Source: Jatrophihabitans_A sp035248685 (GTDB taxonomy: Bacteria; Actinomycetota; Actinomycetes; Mycobacteriales; Jatrophihabitantaceae). Taken from it: DNA of 64,000 nt. Location of the stretch: contig DATFHF010000036.1 in assembly GCA_035248685.1 (NCBI GenBank), positions 117,831 through 181,830 of the forward strand. The letters are read 5' to 3'. The stretch's first letter is position 1. Each line of letters starts with the position of its first letter. The position numbers and the translations under genes were made by a program. The notes below the pieces were generated by a model that saw nothing but the letters and a program-made list of their open reading frames with translations, did not search any database and was not told where the DNA came from. This document shows, piece after piece, positions 17,201-26,752 of the stretch.

Positions 17201-18574
17201 TCACCAGTTGCTGACGAGACTGGTCTGGAGCAGCAGCCCGAGCGCAATCTGGGCGGTGAGCCAGCCGCGATGGGTTTTGCGGAGGTGTAGTGCTGGGGTG
17301 GTGAGCAGCAGCCAGGTGGTGAACGGTAGCCAGATGCGTTCCACCTCGCCTTTAGACAGTCCGGACAGGTCTGCTGCGGCGATCGCGAGCAGCGTTGCGC
17401 CGACGGGCCACCACAGCCGTGATCCGCGGGGCAGCCTGGCCAGGCCGGCGAGCGCGGCTGGGCCGACAGCGAGCGCGAACGCGGCGAGGTCGGCGAGCAG
17501 GAAGTAGCCGTACGGTCGGGACGAGGCGATGCCTTCGGCGTAGCGGATCCGGGTCGCGGTGAGCCCGCTCCACCACCAGAAGCCGAGCGCTGCGAAACCG
17601 GCGGCGACGGCCGCGACTCCCGTAGCGCCGAGCAGCAGCGGCCGGACCCGGCGGCGGCTGAGCACCACGGCGACCGCGACAAGGCCGAGCGGGGCGATGC
17701 CGTAGGAGCAGTAGAGGGCGGCGCCGAGCAGCAGTCCGCCGAGCAGCGCGAGCAGATCGGCGCGAGTGGCTGCAGAGCGACGATCGGCGGCGACGGCCAG
17801 CAGGGCGATGCCCCAGGCGGAGAAGCCGAGAAACAGCGCGTCGGCGCTGGTGGCGACCCAGACAGCGCTGGGCGCGAAGGCGAGGAACGGCGCCGCGCGC
17901 CGCGCGGTCTCCTCACCGGCGAGCTGCCGGGCGGTGAGTAGCCCCGCCGGGACGGCGGCGGCGCCGACCGCGATCACGAGCAGCGATGCCCAGACCGGGC
18001 CCGCGACGTCGGCGCGGGCGAGCAGCGCGAAGAGGAGCAGGGTGCCCGGCGGTCCGCCGGCGACGTGCACGGACCAGAGGAACTGCCCGGCGGACGGGTC
18101 GTGGACATGCGCGGTGAAGCCGGAGATGTAGGCGGTGAGGCCATGGACATGTGCGAGGTCGGGCAGGTACTCGTCCGGGGTGCGCAGCGGCCCGACGATC
18201 CCGGCTGAACCGTCCGCCCCGGCTAGCGCGAGGGCCCACCCGAACGCCATCAGCCAGGTCGCGGGCATCAACTGCCGCCAAGCCAGCCGACACGCCAACG
18301 CGGGCGCCGTGCACACTGCCATGGCAGCGACGGCGAGCGCCGGCAGCGTGAGTGGCGAGAAGCGCGGTCGCAGGCTGCCGAGTAGCGGCGCGGCCTCGCC
18401 GAGGTGGACGTTGACATGTCGCGCCCACAGCGCCGAGGCGGCCACCAGTCCCGCTGCGATCACCACGGCCCCCGCTTGGCGCGCGCGGGCGTGGGCGCCG
18501 CCCGCGTCGGTAGCGAGGCGCGGCACCGGCTCTGCCCGCTCCGCGGGCGAAACCTGGCTGGGCCGAGCGGTCAT
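17201..18574 (-). CDS. Polytopic membrane protein, GT-C glycosyltransferase-like
   Basis: 457 aa with about 10 hydrophobic segments and an extracytoplasmic-looking loop 'HDPSAGQFLWSVHVAGGPP', typical of large actinobacterial membrane glycosyltransferase-like proteins. It is the last gene of a six-gene left-going operon (22300 down to 17201) in which every junction overlaps. With two cytoplasmic glycosyltransferases in the same operon it may assemble a cell-surface glycan. ATG 18574 overlaps the previous stop by 4 bp. Confidence 0.6.
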   Translation of the reverse strand: MTARPSQVSPAERAEPVPRLATDAGGAHARARQAGAVVIAAGLVAASALWARHVNVHLGEAAPLLGSLRPRFSPLTLPALAVAAMAVCTAPALACRLAWRQLMPATWLMAFGWALALAGADGSAGIVGPLRTPDEYLPDLAHVHGLTAYISGFTAHVHDPSAGQFLWSVHVAGGPPGTLLLFALLARADVAGPVWASLLVIAVGAAAVPAGLLTARQLAGEETARRAAPFLAFAPSAVWVATSADALFLGFSAWGIALLAVAADRRSAATRADLLALLGGLLLGAALYCSYGIAPLGLVAVAVVLSRRRVRPLLLGATGVAAVAAGFAALGFWWWSGLTATRIRYAEGIASSRPYGYFLLADLAAFALAVGPAALAGLARLPRGSRLWWPVGATLLAIAAADLSGLSKGEVERIWLPFTTWLLLTTPALHLRKTHRGWLTAQIALGLLLQTSLVSNW

Positions 18575-19056
18575 CGCGTGTGGACGCGGCGTGCCCGCCG
18601 GCCGGCTGCGCAGCCGATCGCGTAGGCCAGTGCGCTCGCGGCGAACAGGACGGCGGTGAGCAGCAGCCAGCGGACCAGGAACGGCTGCTGACTCTGGCCG
18701 GTGGCAGCGTGGTAAGCGTGCCCGCCTTGGCGGATGATGCCGGGCAGGTAGACGACCAGCAGCAGTGCGCTGCCCGCCGCAGGCACACGCAAGTAGTTGA
18801 CGTAGTGCGGGCACCTGCTGCCGCGCCGTCGGGGCGTCCGGGCTGCAGCGCGGTCGGCGAGAGCGTAGATCGGGAAGGCGATCAGGTCATGGGCGACGAT
18901 CGCCCCGCCGAACCAGGCCAGGACGCGGGGAAGCGATGGGTTGCCGGCCAACTGTTCGACGACGTAGCCGGTCAGGGCGAAGCAGGCCAGCAGGCTGATC
19001 AGGTGCAGGGGCTGGGCGCCGTAGCAGCGCCGCGCCGCGGCCAGCAGATCACGCAT
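18571..19056 (-). CDS. Small integral membrane protein
   Basis: 161 aa with about four membrane segments ('LISLLACFALTGYVVEQLAG', 'AIVAHDLIAFPIYAL', 'AAGSALLLVVYLPGIIR', 'WLLLTAVLFAASALAYAIG'). No family recognised. It starts 8 bp inside the end of the sulfite-oxidase-like gene, so it is likely a membrane partner or accessory of that redox protein. Confidence 0.6.
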   Translation of the reverse strand: MRDLLAAARRCYGAQPLHLISLLACFALTGYVVEQLAGNPSLPRVLAWFGGAIVAHDLIAFPIYALADRAAARTPRRRGSRCPHYVNYLRVPAAGSALLLVVYLPGIIRQGGHAYHAATGQSQQPFLVRWLLLTAVLFAASALAYAIGCAAGRRARRVHTR

Positions 19057-20386
19057 GGCCGGTGCTGCGGAACTCGATCGAGGTGACCCACTTCGTGTTA
19101 TGGACCCCAGGTAGCGCCGGCACGATGACCCGCGCCGGATAGCCGTGATCAAGTGACAGCTCGGCGCCGTTGACCCGCGTCGCGAGCAGCGCGTCCGGAT
19201 CGAGGACCTGATTGCCCTGCAGGGCCGCGGCGCCGAACGACCCGCCTTGTTGCGCCGATCCGACGTAGGCCGATTGGGGGCGAGGCACGCCGGCCAGTCG
19301 GGCCAGATCCCGCAGCCGGACACCGGTCCAGGTCTGGGTGGTGGCCCAGCCTTCGACGCAGGCGATCGGCAAGTTGGCGCTGTGCTGGGGCAGCTCGGAC
19401 AAGCCCGCGCGGTCGAGAACCACCGGTCCGGGCCCGCCGGACAGCGTGAGCCGCCATGCCGGGCCGACGTCGGCGGCCCGGATTCCCGCGGCATGGGCGG
19501 TCTTGTTGACCTGAAATGCGTTCGGCCCGGTCCCATCCGAACGGCCGCGGGGCAGCAGCAGTGCCAGCCGGCGGGCGGGACCGCCGGAGCTCTGGCCGAC
19601 GGAGAGCACGGCGAGCAGCGCCGCACCACCCCCGACCAGGCCGAGCGCGCCGCGCCGGCTGATCGTGGCCAGCGCGGGGTGCGCGGCGACCAGGCCGTCC
19701 TGGTCGGGTGGCTCGGCGATGGTGTCGGCGCGGGAGGTCTGCAGCACACTGCGTAGTGATCGCGAACGCAACGCGCTCAGCATCCGGGGCAGCTTCAGCG
19801 CGACGTGCACAGCCAGCGCGCCGGTGAAGACCCACGCGCCGTAGTAGTGGGCGGTGTAGAAGCTGAATCCGAACACGTAGTCGTACTGGATGTTGAGTAC
19901 CCCGGTGGCGAACTCGAACAGGACGCCGCCGACAAGCAGCAGCAGCGAGAGCCGCTCGAATACCTGCGCGAGCGAGCGGGCCGGCGGCCAGACGAATAGT
20001 TTCGGCAGCACCGACCATAGCTTGGCCAGTACGACCGGGATCAGCACCAGCCCGAGGTCCACGTGCACGCCCTGGTTGAGCTGGTATAGCCATACCGGAC
20101 GGGTGGGCCAGTCGAAGTAGGGCAGGTGCAGCCAGCCGGGGTCGGCGGGGATGGCCTGTCCCAGCCGGGGCCCGTAGGCGAGGTAGGACAGCAGCCCGGT
20201 GATGATCACTAGGGGCAGCCCGGCGAGCAGGACTGCACCGAGGATCGCAGTCAGCCACGGCCCGCGCAGCGGGCTGCGCCAGCGGTTGATCCGTTGCCAG
20301 CCCGGCGGGCGGTGCTGTTCCAGCGACCGCCAGAACCGTGCGGGCCAGCCGTAGACCGGTTCCGTGGGCCGGGTCGGATCGGTCAT
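19049..20386 (-). CDS. Cytochrome b561-like membrane domain fused to sulfite-oxidase-type molybdopterin domain
   Basis: 445 aa. Residues ~40-220 form four membrane helices with His residues spaced as in b-type cytochromes ('NQGVHVDLGLVL', 'YTAHYYGAW', 'LAVHVALKLP'). After a Tat-like 'SRRGALGLVGGGAALLAVL', the C-terminal ~190 residues match the sulfite oxidase molybdopterin fold, with the cofactor Cys in 'LPIACVEGW'. The likely job is an exported molybdoenzyme exchanging electrons with the quinone pool. ATG 20386 overlaps the preceding methyltransferase stop. Confidence 0.75.
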   Translation of the reverse strand: MTDPTRPTEPVYGWPARFWRSLEQHRPPGWQRINRWRSPLRGPWLTAILGAVLLAGLPLVIITGLLSYLAYGPRLGQAIPADPGWLHLPYFDWPTRPVWLYQLNQGVHVDLGLVLIPVVLAKLWSVLPKLFVWPPARSLAQVFERLSLLLLVGGVLFEFATGVLNIQYDYVFGFSFYTAHYYGAWVFTGALAVHVALKLPRMLSALRSRSLRSVLQTSRADTIAEPPDQDGLVAAHPALATISRRGALGLVGGGAALLAVLSVGQSSGGPARRLALLLPRGRSDGTGPNAFQVNKTAHAAGIRAADVGPAWRLTLSGGPGPVVLDRAGLSELPQHSANLPIACVEGWATTQTWTGVRLRDLARLAGVPRPQSAYVGSAQQGGSFGAAALQGNQVLDPDALLATRVNGAELSLDHGYPARVIVPALPGVHNTKWVTSIEFRSTGHA

Positions 20387-21015
20387 CGCGGCTGCAGCTG
20401 CGCGAACACTCGCCCACCCGCCTGCCAGCTGTCGGCCACGCGCAGTCCGAGCGCCGTGGACCGGGCGCGTAGCGCCGGCAGACCCACGCGGGCCCACCGG
20501 AAGCTTCCGCCGACGGGGGTGCCGCGATGGTGAAAGCGCACTGTCAGGCTCTCGTCGCGATCCTGCGGCTCGACCTCGACGAGCAGCTGGCCACCGGGGG
20601 CGAGCAGACGGGTGACCCTGGTCAGCAGCCGGCCCAGGTCCCCGCCGATGCCGACGTTGCCGTCTATCAGCAGCACCGTCGGCCAGCGTCCTTCGCCTGG
20701 CAGCGGGGCGAACATGTCGCGCTGTAGGGCGGCCCCGCCGCGGCGCGCGGTGAGCCCGACCGCGGTGTGCGCCAGGTCGATGCCCAGCACCGCGACTCCT
20801 CGGCCGGCCAGTGCACGCACGAACCGACCGGGTCCGCAACCCAGGTCGAGCACCGGCCCGTGGCAACGATCGAGCACGCTGTGATCGGCCGCGTCAAGGG
20901 GGCCGAGCCATCGGGGTACATCCAAGGACTGCACCCGCCCACGCATGTCGATCAGGCCGAGCGGGCGGGCCGCGCGCAGGGCGCGCTCGTAGGGTTCGAG
21001 CAGCCCGGCCTTCAC
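20383..21015 (-). CDS. Class I SAM-dependent methyltransferase
   Basis: 210 aa with the SAM-binding motif I 'VLDLGCGPGRFVRALAGRG' and the motif 'LLAPGGQLLVEVEP'. The substrate is unknown. GTG 21015 overlaps the previous stop by 4 bp. It is the third gene of the glycosyltransferase/molybdoenzyme operon. Confidence 0.75.
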   Translation of the reverse strand: MKAGLLEPYERALRAARPLGLIDMRGRVQSLDVPRWLGPLDAADHSVLDRCHGPVLDLGCGPGRFVRALAGRGVAVLGIDLAHTAVGLTARRGGAALQRDMFAPLPGEGRWPTVLLIDGNVGIGGDLGRLLTRVTRLLAPGGQLLVEVEPQDRDESLTVRFHHRGTPVGGSFRWARVGLPALRARSTALGLRVADSWQAGGRVFAQLQPR

Positions 21016-21656
21016 GAGACGGCCTGCGGCACGGTCTCGACTGCTAGCGCCCGGACGGCGCGGCCAAACGCACTGTCCGGCGCTTCGGCGGCGACCCGCG
21101 CCGCGGCGTCGGCGGTGTCGACATCCTCGAGGGTGTCGAGCAATTGCACGCGCAGCCCGAGAGCGCACATCCGCTGCAACTGCATGGCACCGGTGCAGGC
21201 GGTGGACATCGGGACACCGGGGATGGCCTCTGCCGCGTGCCGTGGATCGCCGAATCCGATCGCCCAGTAGCCACCGTCCGCGGCCGGGCCGAGGCAGGCG
21301 TCGTAGCGCCGCGGGTCGAACGCCGTCAGCTGGGAGGCGCGCAGTTGCGGCGTGTCCATTCCGATCAGCAGGGTCGGGCCGTGGCTCGTGTGGCTGAACG
21401 CGGCGGCCAGCCGAGCATCCAGACCGCCGCCGCGCTGCGCGGCGCACCGCCAGCCCGCTGGCAGCCACGCCCCAGCGGCACCGTCGAGCACCAGCACCCG
21501 TCGCCGGGCCGGAACCATGGAGGCGACCCGCAGCGTGTCGGCGAGGGCCGCCAGCGCGAGGTCAGCGGCCTGCTCGAAGCGCAGCGGCGGGACCAGCCGG
21601 GTCTTGACCCGGCCGGGGATCGGCTCCTTCGCGAGAAGGAGCAGTGTGTCGATCAC
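21012..21656 (-). CDS. TIGR04282/DUF2064-family glycosyltransferase-like protein
   Basis: 214 aa, 'LLLLAKEPIPGRVKTRLVPP' at the N-terminus and 'LIGMDTPQL' plus 'LGPAADGGYWAIGF' further on, which are hallmarks of the TIGR04282 group (nucleotidyltransferase-like GT-A fold). It commonly occurs next to a GT2 enzyme, as here. GTG 21656 overlaps by 4 bp. Confidence 0.75.
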   Translation of the reverse strand: MIDTLLLLAKEPIPGRVKTRLVPPLRFEQAADLALAALADTLRVASMVPARRRVLVLDGAAGAWLPAGWRCAAQRGGGLDARLAAAFSHTSHGPTLLIGMDTPQLRASQLTAFDPRRYDACLGPAADGGYWAIGFGDPRHAAEAIPGVPMSTACTGAMQLQRMCALGLRVQLLDTLEDVDTADAAARVAAEAPDSAFGRAVRALAVETVPQAVS

Positions 21657-22300
21657 TGCGCGAGCACCGCCCGCATGTCGCGTACCGCGGTGAGCGTGCC
21701 GCGGACCGTCCCGGTGACCTTGGACCGACCGGTCCGCGGCAGATAGGGCACGTCGTGCTGCGCGACCCGCCAGCCGGCCTCGGCCGCGCGGAGCACCGTC
21801 TCGACGGGGTAGCCGCTGCGCCGGTCGCGGATCGGCAACTGCAGCAGCGCGGCGCGGCGGGCGACCCGCACCGGACCGACATCTTCCAGCGCGAAGCCGG
21901 TGCGGCGGCGGACCCGCCGGGCCAGCTCGCGGTTGGCCAGTCGGGCATGCAGGGGCCATCCGGGCCGGCCGGCCGGGATCCGGCGGGCCACTACGAGATC
22001 CACGGTGCCCGCGCGCACGGGTTTGGCCAGGCGGGCGATCTGCCTCGGGTCGATGGTGGCATCGCAGTCGCAGAACGCGACCAGCTCGGCCTCGGCGGCC
22101 AGCAGCCCGGCGTGGCAGGCGGCGCCATAGCCGCGGCGATCGCAGGACACGACCGTCGCGCCGAGCGCCGCCGCGAGAGCGGCCGAGCCGTCACGAGAGC
22201 CGTTGTCGACGACCAGCGCCCGCGCTTCGGACGGGATCCGCGCCAGCACCCAGGGCAGCGCGGCCGCCTCGTCCAGGCACGGCAGCACGATGTCGATCAC
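21653..22300 (-). CDS. Family 2 glycosyltransferase
   Basis: 215 aa GT-A enzyme: 'VLPCLDEAAALPWVL', 'VVDNGSRDGSA', and the metal-binding 'FCDCDATIDP'. It resembles dolichol-phosphate-mannose-synthase-like transferases without membrane tail. GTG start at 22300. It is the first gene of the left-going operon; the 107 bp to the response regulator hold the divergent promoters. Confidence 0.8.
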   Translation of the reverse strand: MIDIVLPCLDEAAALPWVLARIPSEARALVVDNGSRDGSAALAAALGATVVSCDRRGYGAACHAGLLAAEAELVAFCDCDATIDPRQIARLAKPVRAGTVDLVVARRIPAGRPGWPLHARLANRELARRVRRRTGFALEDVGPVRVARRAALLQLPIRDRRSGYPVETVLRAAEAGWRVAQHDVPYLPRTGRSKVTGTVRGTLTAVRDMRAVLAQ

Positions 22301-22407
22301 GCCTGCCGACGCTAGAGCCGGATTGGCCGCTACGACCCTTACGAACCGGTGAACTATGCTGCCGCCGGAACCGCCGACCCCGGCGGCTACCTACACTCGG
22401 GCTCACC

Positions 22408-23121
22408 ATGACACACGTGCTGGTCGTCGATGACGACCCGACGCTCGCCGAAGTGATCCTCGGCTACCTTGAGCGCGCCGGACACAGCGGCAAGCACGTC
22501 GTCGACGGGCCGGCGGCCCTGGCGGCGGTCCAGGCCGATGTGCCAGCGCTGATCGTGCTCGACCTGATGCTGCCCGGCATCGACGGGCTGGAAGTGTGCC
22601 GGCGAGTGCGCGCGTCTCACCCCGAGATGCCGGTACTGATGCTGACCGCGCTGGACGAGGCCGAAGACCGCATCGCAGGGCTCGAAGTCGGCGCCGATGA
22701 CTACCTGGCCAAACCGTTCTCACCGCGCGAGCTGGTGCTGCGCGTCGATGCCGTGCTGCGGCGCACCCGCCCCGAGCTCGCAGCCCGCCCCGTCCTAGTC
22801 GCCGGGCCGGTCAGGGTCGATCCTGCGGCCCGGCGCGCAACCCGCGACGGTCACGAACTCGCGCTGACCGTGCGCGAGCTTGACCTGCTCGCCTTTCTGA
22901 TGGCCAACCCGGGCCGGGCGTTTCGCCGCGAGGAGCTGATGCGCGAGGTCTGGGGCTGGACGTTCGGCGATCAGTCCACCGTCACGGTGCACGTGCGAAG
23001 ACTGCGCGAGAAGGTCGAGGACGACCCGACCCGGCCGACGCTGATCCAGACCGTGTGGGGCATCGGATACCGTCTCGAGGCCCCCTCGCATACCGCGCGA
23101 GCCGTTGCGGCGGCCAGGTGA
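22408..23121 (+). CDS. OmpR/PhoB-type response regulator
   Basis: 237 aa. Receiver domain with acidic pocket 'VVDDDP', phospho-acceptor Asp52 ('IVLDLMLPGIDG') and 'YLAKPFS' Lys; then a winged-helix DNA-binding domain ('LTVRELDLLAFLMANPGRAF', 'VTVHVRRLREKVE', 'GIGYRL'). It overlaps the histidine kinase by GTGA. Being divergent from the glycosyltransferase/molybdoenzyme operon, it is the obvious candidate regulator of it. Confidence 0.92.
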   Translation: MTHVLVVDDDPTLAEVILGYLERAGHSGKHVVDGPAALAAVQADVPALIVLDLMLPGIDGLEVCRRVRASHPEMPVLMLTALDEAEDRIAGLEVGADDYLAKPFSPRELVLRVDAVLRRTRPELAARPVLVAGPVRVDPAARRATRDGHELALTVRELDLLAFLMANPGRAFRREELMREVWGWTFGDQSTVTVHVRRLREKVEDDPTRPTLIQTVWGIGYRLEAPSHTARAVAAAR

Positions 23122-24230
23122 ACGTTTCCTCGATCGTGCTCACCGCGCTGGGCTGGGCGGCCGCCGGTGCCGTGCTCGCCTGGCTAATGACGCTGCCGCT
23201 GCACCGCCGGTCGCTGATCGGGCTGCTGGCCTCGGTCGTGCTCACCGGCACCCTCGCCTCGGTCGCCGCCGTTGTCGGCAACGTGCGCGCCATGTTCATC
23301 TCGACCAACCAGCTCGCGGCCGTGGTCAGCGTGTCGGTTGTGGCCGGTCTGGCCGCCGCGGTCAGCGCCGTCGTCGCCGCCCGCCGGCTTACCCGCGACA
23401 ACCGCGCCTTGGGCGAGGCGATCACCGCCATCGGTCAGGGACGACTGCCCGACACCGACCACCCGCGACTGACGGGGCAGGTCGACCATTTGCACGCCGA
23501 ACTCGCCAGCACCGCACAGCGGCTCGCCGAATCGCGCGAACGCGAACGCGCGCTGGAACGCTCGCGCCGAGAACTGATCGCCTGGGTCAGCCACGACCTG
23601 CGCACCCCACTGGCCGGGCTGCGCGCCATGTCCGAGGCACTCGAGGACGGCGTCGTCGAACAACCCGAGCTGTACTACAAACAAATCCACGCCCAAGTGG
23701 ATCGGCTGACCGGCATGGTCGAGGACCTGTTCGACCTGTCCCGCATCCAGGCACGTGGTTTCGCCATCGAAACCGAACGAATATCGCTGGACGACCTGGT
23801 CTCCGACTGCCTGGCCGCCCTCGAACCGCTGGCCCGCGCGGCGGAGGTCGAGCTACGCGGCCACAGCGACGGGCAGGCCACCGTCACCGGAAACGCCGCC
23901 GAACTCAACCGCGCGCTCACCAACCTGGTCGCCAACGCCATCCAACACACCTCCCGCCGAGGAGGAGTCGACGTCCATCTGCGCATCGAGGACGGGCACG
24001 CCGTCGTTCTCGTGCGCGACCAGTGCGGCGGCATCCCCCAGGCGGCGATGCCGCGTGTGTTCGACGTCGGCTACCGGCTCGAATCGGCACGCACACCCAA
24101 TCCCGGTCAACCCGGCGGCGCCGGGCTCGGGCTCGCCATCACCCGCGGCATCATCAGCGCCCACGCGGGCACCGTGGACGTCCGCAACGTGCCCGGCGGC
24201 TGCGAGTTTCACCTTCAACTGCCCGCCTGA
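23118..24230 (+). CDS. Sensor histidine kinase
   Basis: 370 aa. Two N-terminal membrane segments flank a very short extracytoplasmic loop, followed by a HAMP-like linker, HisKA with His159 ('WVSHDLRTPLAGL') and HATPase_c ('NLVANAIQHT', 'DQCGGIP', 'GAGLGLAI'). The short loop suggests membrane or intramembrane sensing. Translationally coupled to the response regulator. Confidence 0.9.
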   Translation: MNVSSIVLTALGWAAAGAVLAWLMTLPLHRRSLIGLLASVVLTGTLASVAAVVGNVRAMFISTNQLAAVVSVSVVAGLAAAVSAVVAARRLTRDNRALGEAITAIGQGRLPDTDHPRLTGQVDHLHAELASTAQRLAESRERERALERSRRELIAWVSHDLRTPLAGLRAMSEALEDGVVEQPELYYKQIHAQVDRLTGMVEDLFDLSRIQARGFAIETERISLDDLVSDCLAALEPLARAAEVELRGHSDGQATVTGNAAELNRALTNLVANAIQHTSRRGGVDVHLRIEDGHAVVLVRDQCGGIPQAAMPRVFDVGYRLESARTPNPGQPGGAGLGLAITRGIISAHAGTVDVRNVPGGCEFHLQLPA

Positions 24231-24237
24231 ACGCACC

Positions 24238-25269
24238 TCAGTCCCGCACCAGTTCGGCGATCCCGGCCTCGAAATCGACCGCCGGCAGCCATCCCAGCTC
24301 GGCCCGTGCCCGCGCGGAGTCCGCGGTGACATGCCGAACGTCCCCCAGCCGGAACTGCCCCGTCACCACCGGAGGCGGACCCCCGAGCGCGGCGCTCAAC
24401 GCACTAGCCAACTCACCCACCGTGCGCGGTGTCCCCGAACCGATGTTGTAAGCCCGCGCCGTGCCCTGCATTGACGCGCCGCTGCGCTCAACCGCCGCCG
24501 ACGTCGCGGCCGCCACGTCCCGCACATGCACGAAGTCCCGACGCTGCCTACCATCCTCGAACACCCGCGGCGCACGCCCGGCCCGCAACACCGAACCGAA
24601 GATCGCCGCCACCCCCGCATACGGCGTGTCCCGCGGCATCCCCGGCCCGTACACGTTGTGATACCGCAGCGTCAGGGCAGCACCGCCGGTCGCGCGTGCC
24701 CACGACCCCGCCAGGTGCTCTTGCGCGAGTTTGCTCGCCGCGTACCCGTTCCGAGGGTCCACTGGCGCGTCCTCCGCTACCAGCGTCGGCTCCAGGGGTC
24801 GACCGCAACGCGGGCACGGGGGCTCGAAACGGCCCGCCTTGAGATCCTCCGCCCGCCGCGGTCCCGGCCGCACCGGGCCGTGAATGCGACACTGGCCCAA
24901 CCCCTCGCCGTAGACCACCATCGAACTGGCCAACACCAAGCGCTGCACCCCGGCCCGCGCCATCTCAGCCAGCAGCACCGCCGTGCCGTAGTCGTTCGAG
25001 GACGCGTAATCCGGCAAGTCCTGCACGCTCACACCCAGCCCGACCTTGGCCGCCAGATGACACACCACATCCACACCGTCCAGCGCCGCCGCCACGACCG
25101 AAGCCTCCCGCACGTCGCCGCGAATCAGCTCACTGGACACCGCCGCGTGCTTGCCATGCACATCCGCTCGCAGCGAGTCCAGCACTCGCACCTCACGCCC
25201 AGCGCTCCGCAACACGGCCAGCACATGCCGGCCGATGAACCCCGCCCCACCTGTCAGCAGAACCAGCAC
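24238..25269 (-). CDS. NAD-dependent sugar epimerase/dehydratase (extended SDR)
   Basis: 343 aa. 'LLTGGAGFIGRHVLAVL' NAD-binding motif, 'SSMVVYGEG' with catalytic Ser, 'YAASK' for the YxxxK pair and 'HNVYGPG'. Middle insertion 'PPCPRCGRPLEPT' carries a CxxC pair, unusual in SDRs. GTG 25269 is preferred over ATG 25305 because GGAAGG precedes it. It converges on the histidine kinase and probably supplies an NDP-sugar for the nearby glycosyltransferases. Confidence 0.8.
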   Translation of the reverse strand: MLVLLTGGAGFIGRHVLAVLRSAGREVRVLDSLRADVHGKHAAVSSELIRGDVREASVVAAALDGVDVVCHLAAKVGLGVSVQDLPDYASSNDYGTAVLLAEMARAGVQRLVLASSMVVYGEGLGQCRIHGPVRPGPRRAEDLKAGRFEPPCPRCGRPLEPTLVAEDAPVDPRNGYAASKLAQEHLAGSWARATGGAALTLRYHNVYGPGMPRDTPYAGVAAIFGSVLRAGRAPRVFEDGRQRRDFVHVRDVAAATSAAVERSGASMQGTARAYNIGSGTPRTVGELASALSAALGGPPPVVTGQFRLGDVRHVTADSARARAELGWLPAVDFEAGIAELVRD

Positions 25270-25831
25270 GCCACTCAGCCTTCCCGACCGTCGTGAGATT
25301 TGCATCCAGGCGCTGCTCAAGTTTGAAGCGTGGTGGCCGGCTCCGAACATCCGAGCGCCATGACGAACCCCGGCCGCTAGCGTTGCGACCAACCGATCCA
25401 GACCAAGCCCGGTCAGATCATGTCGAGTAGCGCTGCACAACCTCCAGGTTCCGCGCCCTGGTGCTGCCGACCGTGAGCTGCTCAATCTGGATGGGGTCTC
25501 GGTTGGCTCGGATGGGTATGGGCGCTCGCTCTACGCCGGGCGATCACCCGATCGAGGGGAGCAGCCCGTACAGCGCCGAGATGATCAGGACCAGGTCAGA
25601 CGGGGTGAGTGCCGCGGCTGCACGCCAGCATGCAGCGTGGTATCCACCGACATACAGCTGACCAGCCGGCGCCGGCAGCTTACGACCCCCGCAAGGGGAG
25701 TACGCGGGCGACCTGGAATGAATGCCGAGCGCTGGTGTTAACAGGTGGTCCCGCAGCGTCCGCTGGAGCGGTTCCGGACCCCAGCCGGCAACTTTATGAT
25801 CTGCTGGATCCCGACGGGTTGCATGAGATCG
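25270..25831. other. Intergenic stretch, no gene seen
   Basis: No reading frame here has a start with a ribosome site or recognisable motifs. It may hold promoters for the epimerase. Confidence 0.4.
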
Positions 25832-26227
25832 TCAGTAGTTGACGTGAATGTTCCAGCCTACGGTCTCGGCGTCGGTTCGCTCGACATACATCGGGGTGCC
25901 GGTGATCACGTTGCTGCACAGCACCTGGAGGTAGGTCTGGCCGCCCAGGTGGTAGACCGTGGTACCGCAGGCCTGCCATCCGTGGCTGGAGGTCCATAGA
26001 TGACCCCGGTAATGGCCGGTCCACTTCGTCCAGGTGAGGTTGAAGTCGTAGCATCCGGGCGGCTGCTTGATGAATTCGGTCGTGTTGGTGTAGCCATTGC
26101 CGTAGGTGCCGCAATACGCGCCCGCTGACGCGTTCGCGGCAGGTGCCGCTATGACTGTGGTTGCGAGAGCGCAGCCCAGTGCGGCGACTGCGTACCCGGC
26201 TCTTCGTGCCTTGCCTATGCCTCTCAT
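25832..26227 (-). CDS. Small secreted protein, unknown function
   Basis: 131 aa. Typical Sec signal peptide: 'KARR', then hydrophobic 'AALGCALATTVIAAPAANASA'-type core with an AxA cleavage site near residue 34. The mature ~97 residues contain four Cys and many Trp/Tyr/Thr/Gly, suggesting a small disulfide-bonded beta protein. No family recognised. It stands alone. Confidence 0.65.
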   Translation of the reverse strand: MRGIGKARRAGYAVAALGCALATTVIAAPAANASAGAYCGTYGNGYTNTTEFIKQPPGCYDFNLTWTKWTGHYRGHLWTSSHGWQACGTTVYHLGGQTYLQVLCSNVITGTPMYVERTDAETVGWNIHVNY

Positions 26228-26752
26228 GCCGACATCACCTACCGTCGTTATACAGCCTAAGGACCCCTAGGCCAGGTTCGATCACTATGAGCCGGATTCG
26301 GGGCGATGGCAACAGCTGTGAGCAAAAGGATATTAAACGGGCATTAAGGTCTTGCGGTCGAGCATGGGCCAGATCGATCGCGACCTTGGGCCTCGTCGAC
26401 CTGCCGTGAACTGGCACGAGGAGACAGTCTCCGGCAGCTACCGCGGATGGGCCGCCACTGGGCCCGGCGCGAGGGTGGGGATCTGGCCCGCTGCTCAGCG
26501 TGCCGAAGAGGTCCTGCAGCGGGATCCTGCCGTCAAGGCCGGGGAACTTGTGAGACCGGTCATCGGGTGCTTGCGCCTTTATTGGTCCGTGGAGGGTTGG
26601 GTTCCGGTCGTACCTACTGGACGGGCATGACCGAAATCGTCGCCGATGGCGCCAAGACCGTCGATGCCACCTGCCGCCCGGCTGGTGAACACCTGCGTGT
26701 ATTAGGTGCCTTGCACCGTCGATAGGCTGCCTGCATACGAGCGCGAGGAGCC
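26228..26752. other. Intergenic stretch, no gene seen
   Basis: Includes an A/T-richer piece around 26310-26345, likely promoter DNA for the secreted-protein gene on the minus strand. No convincing coding sequence was seen. Confidence 0.35.
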
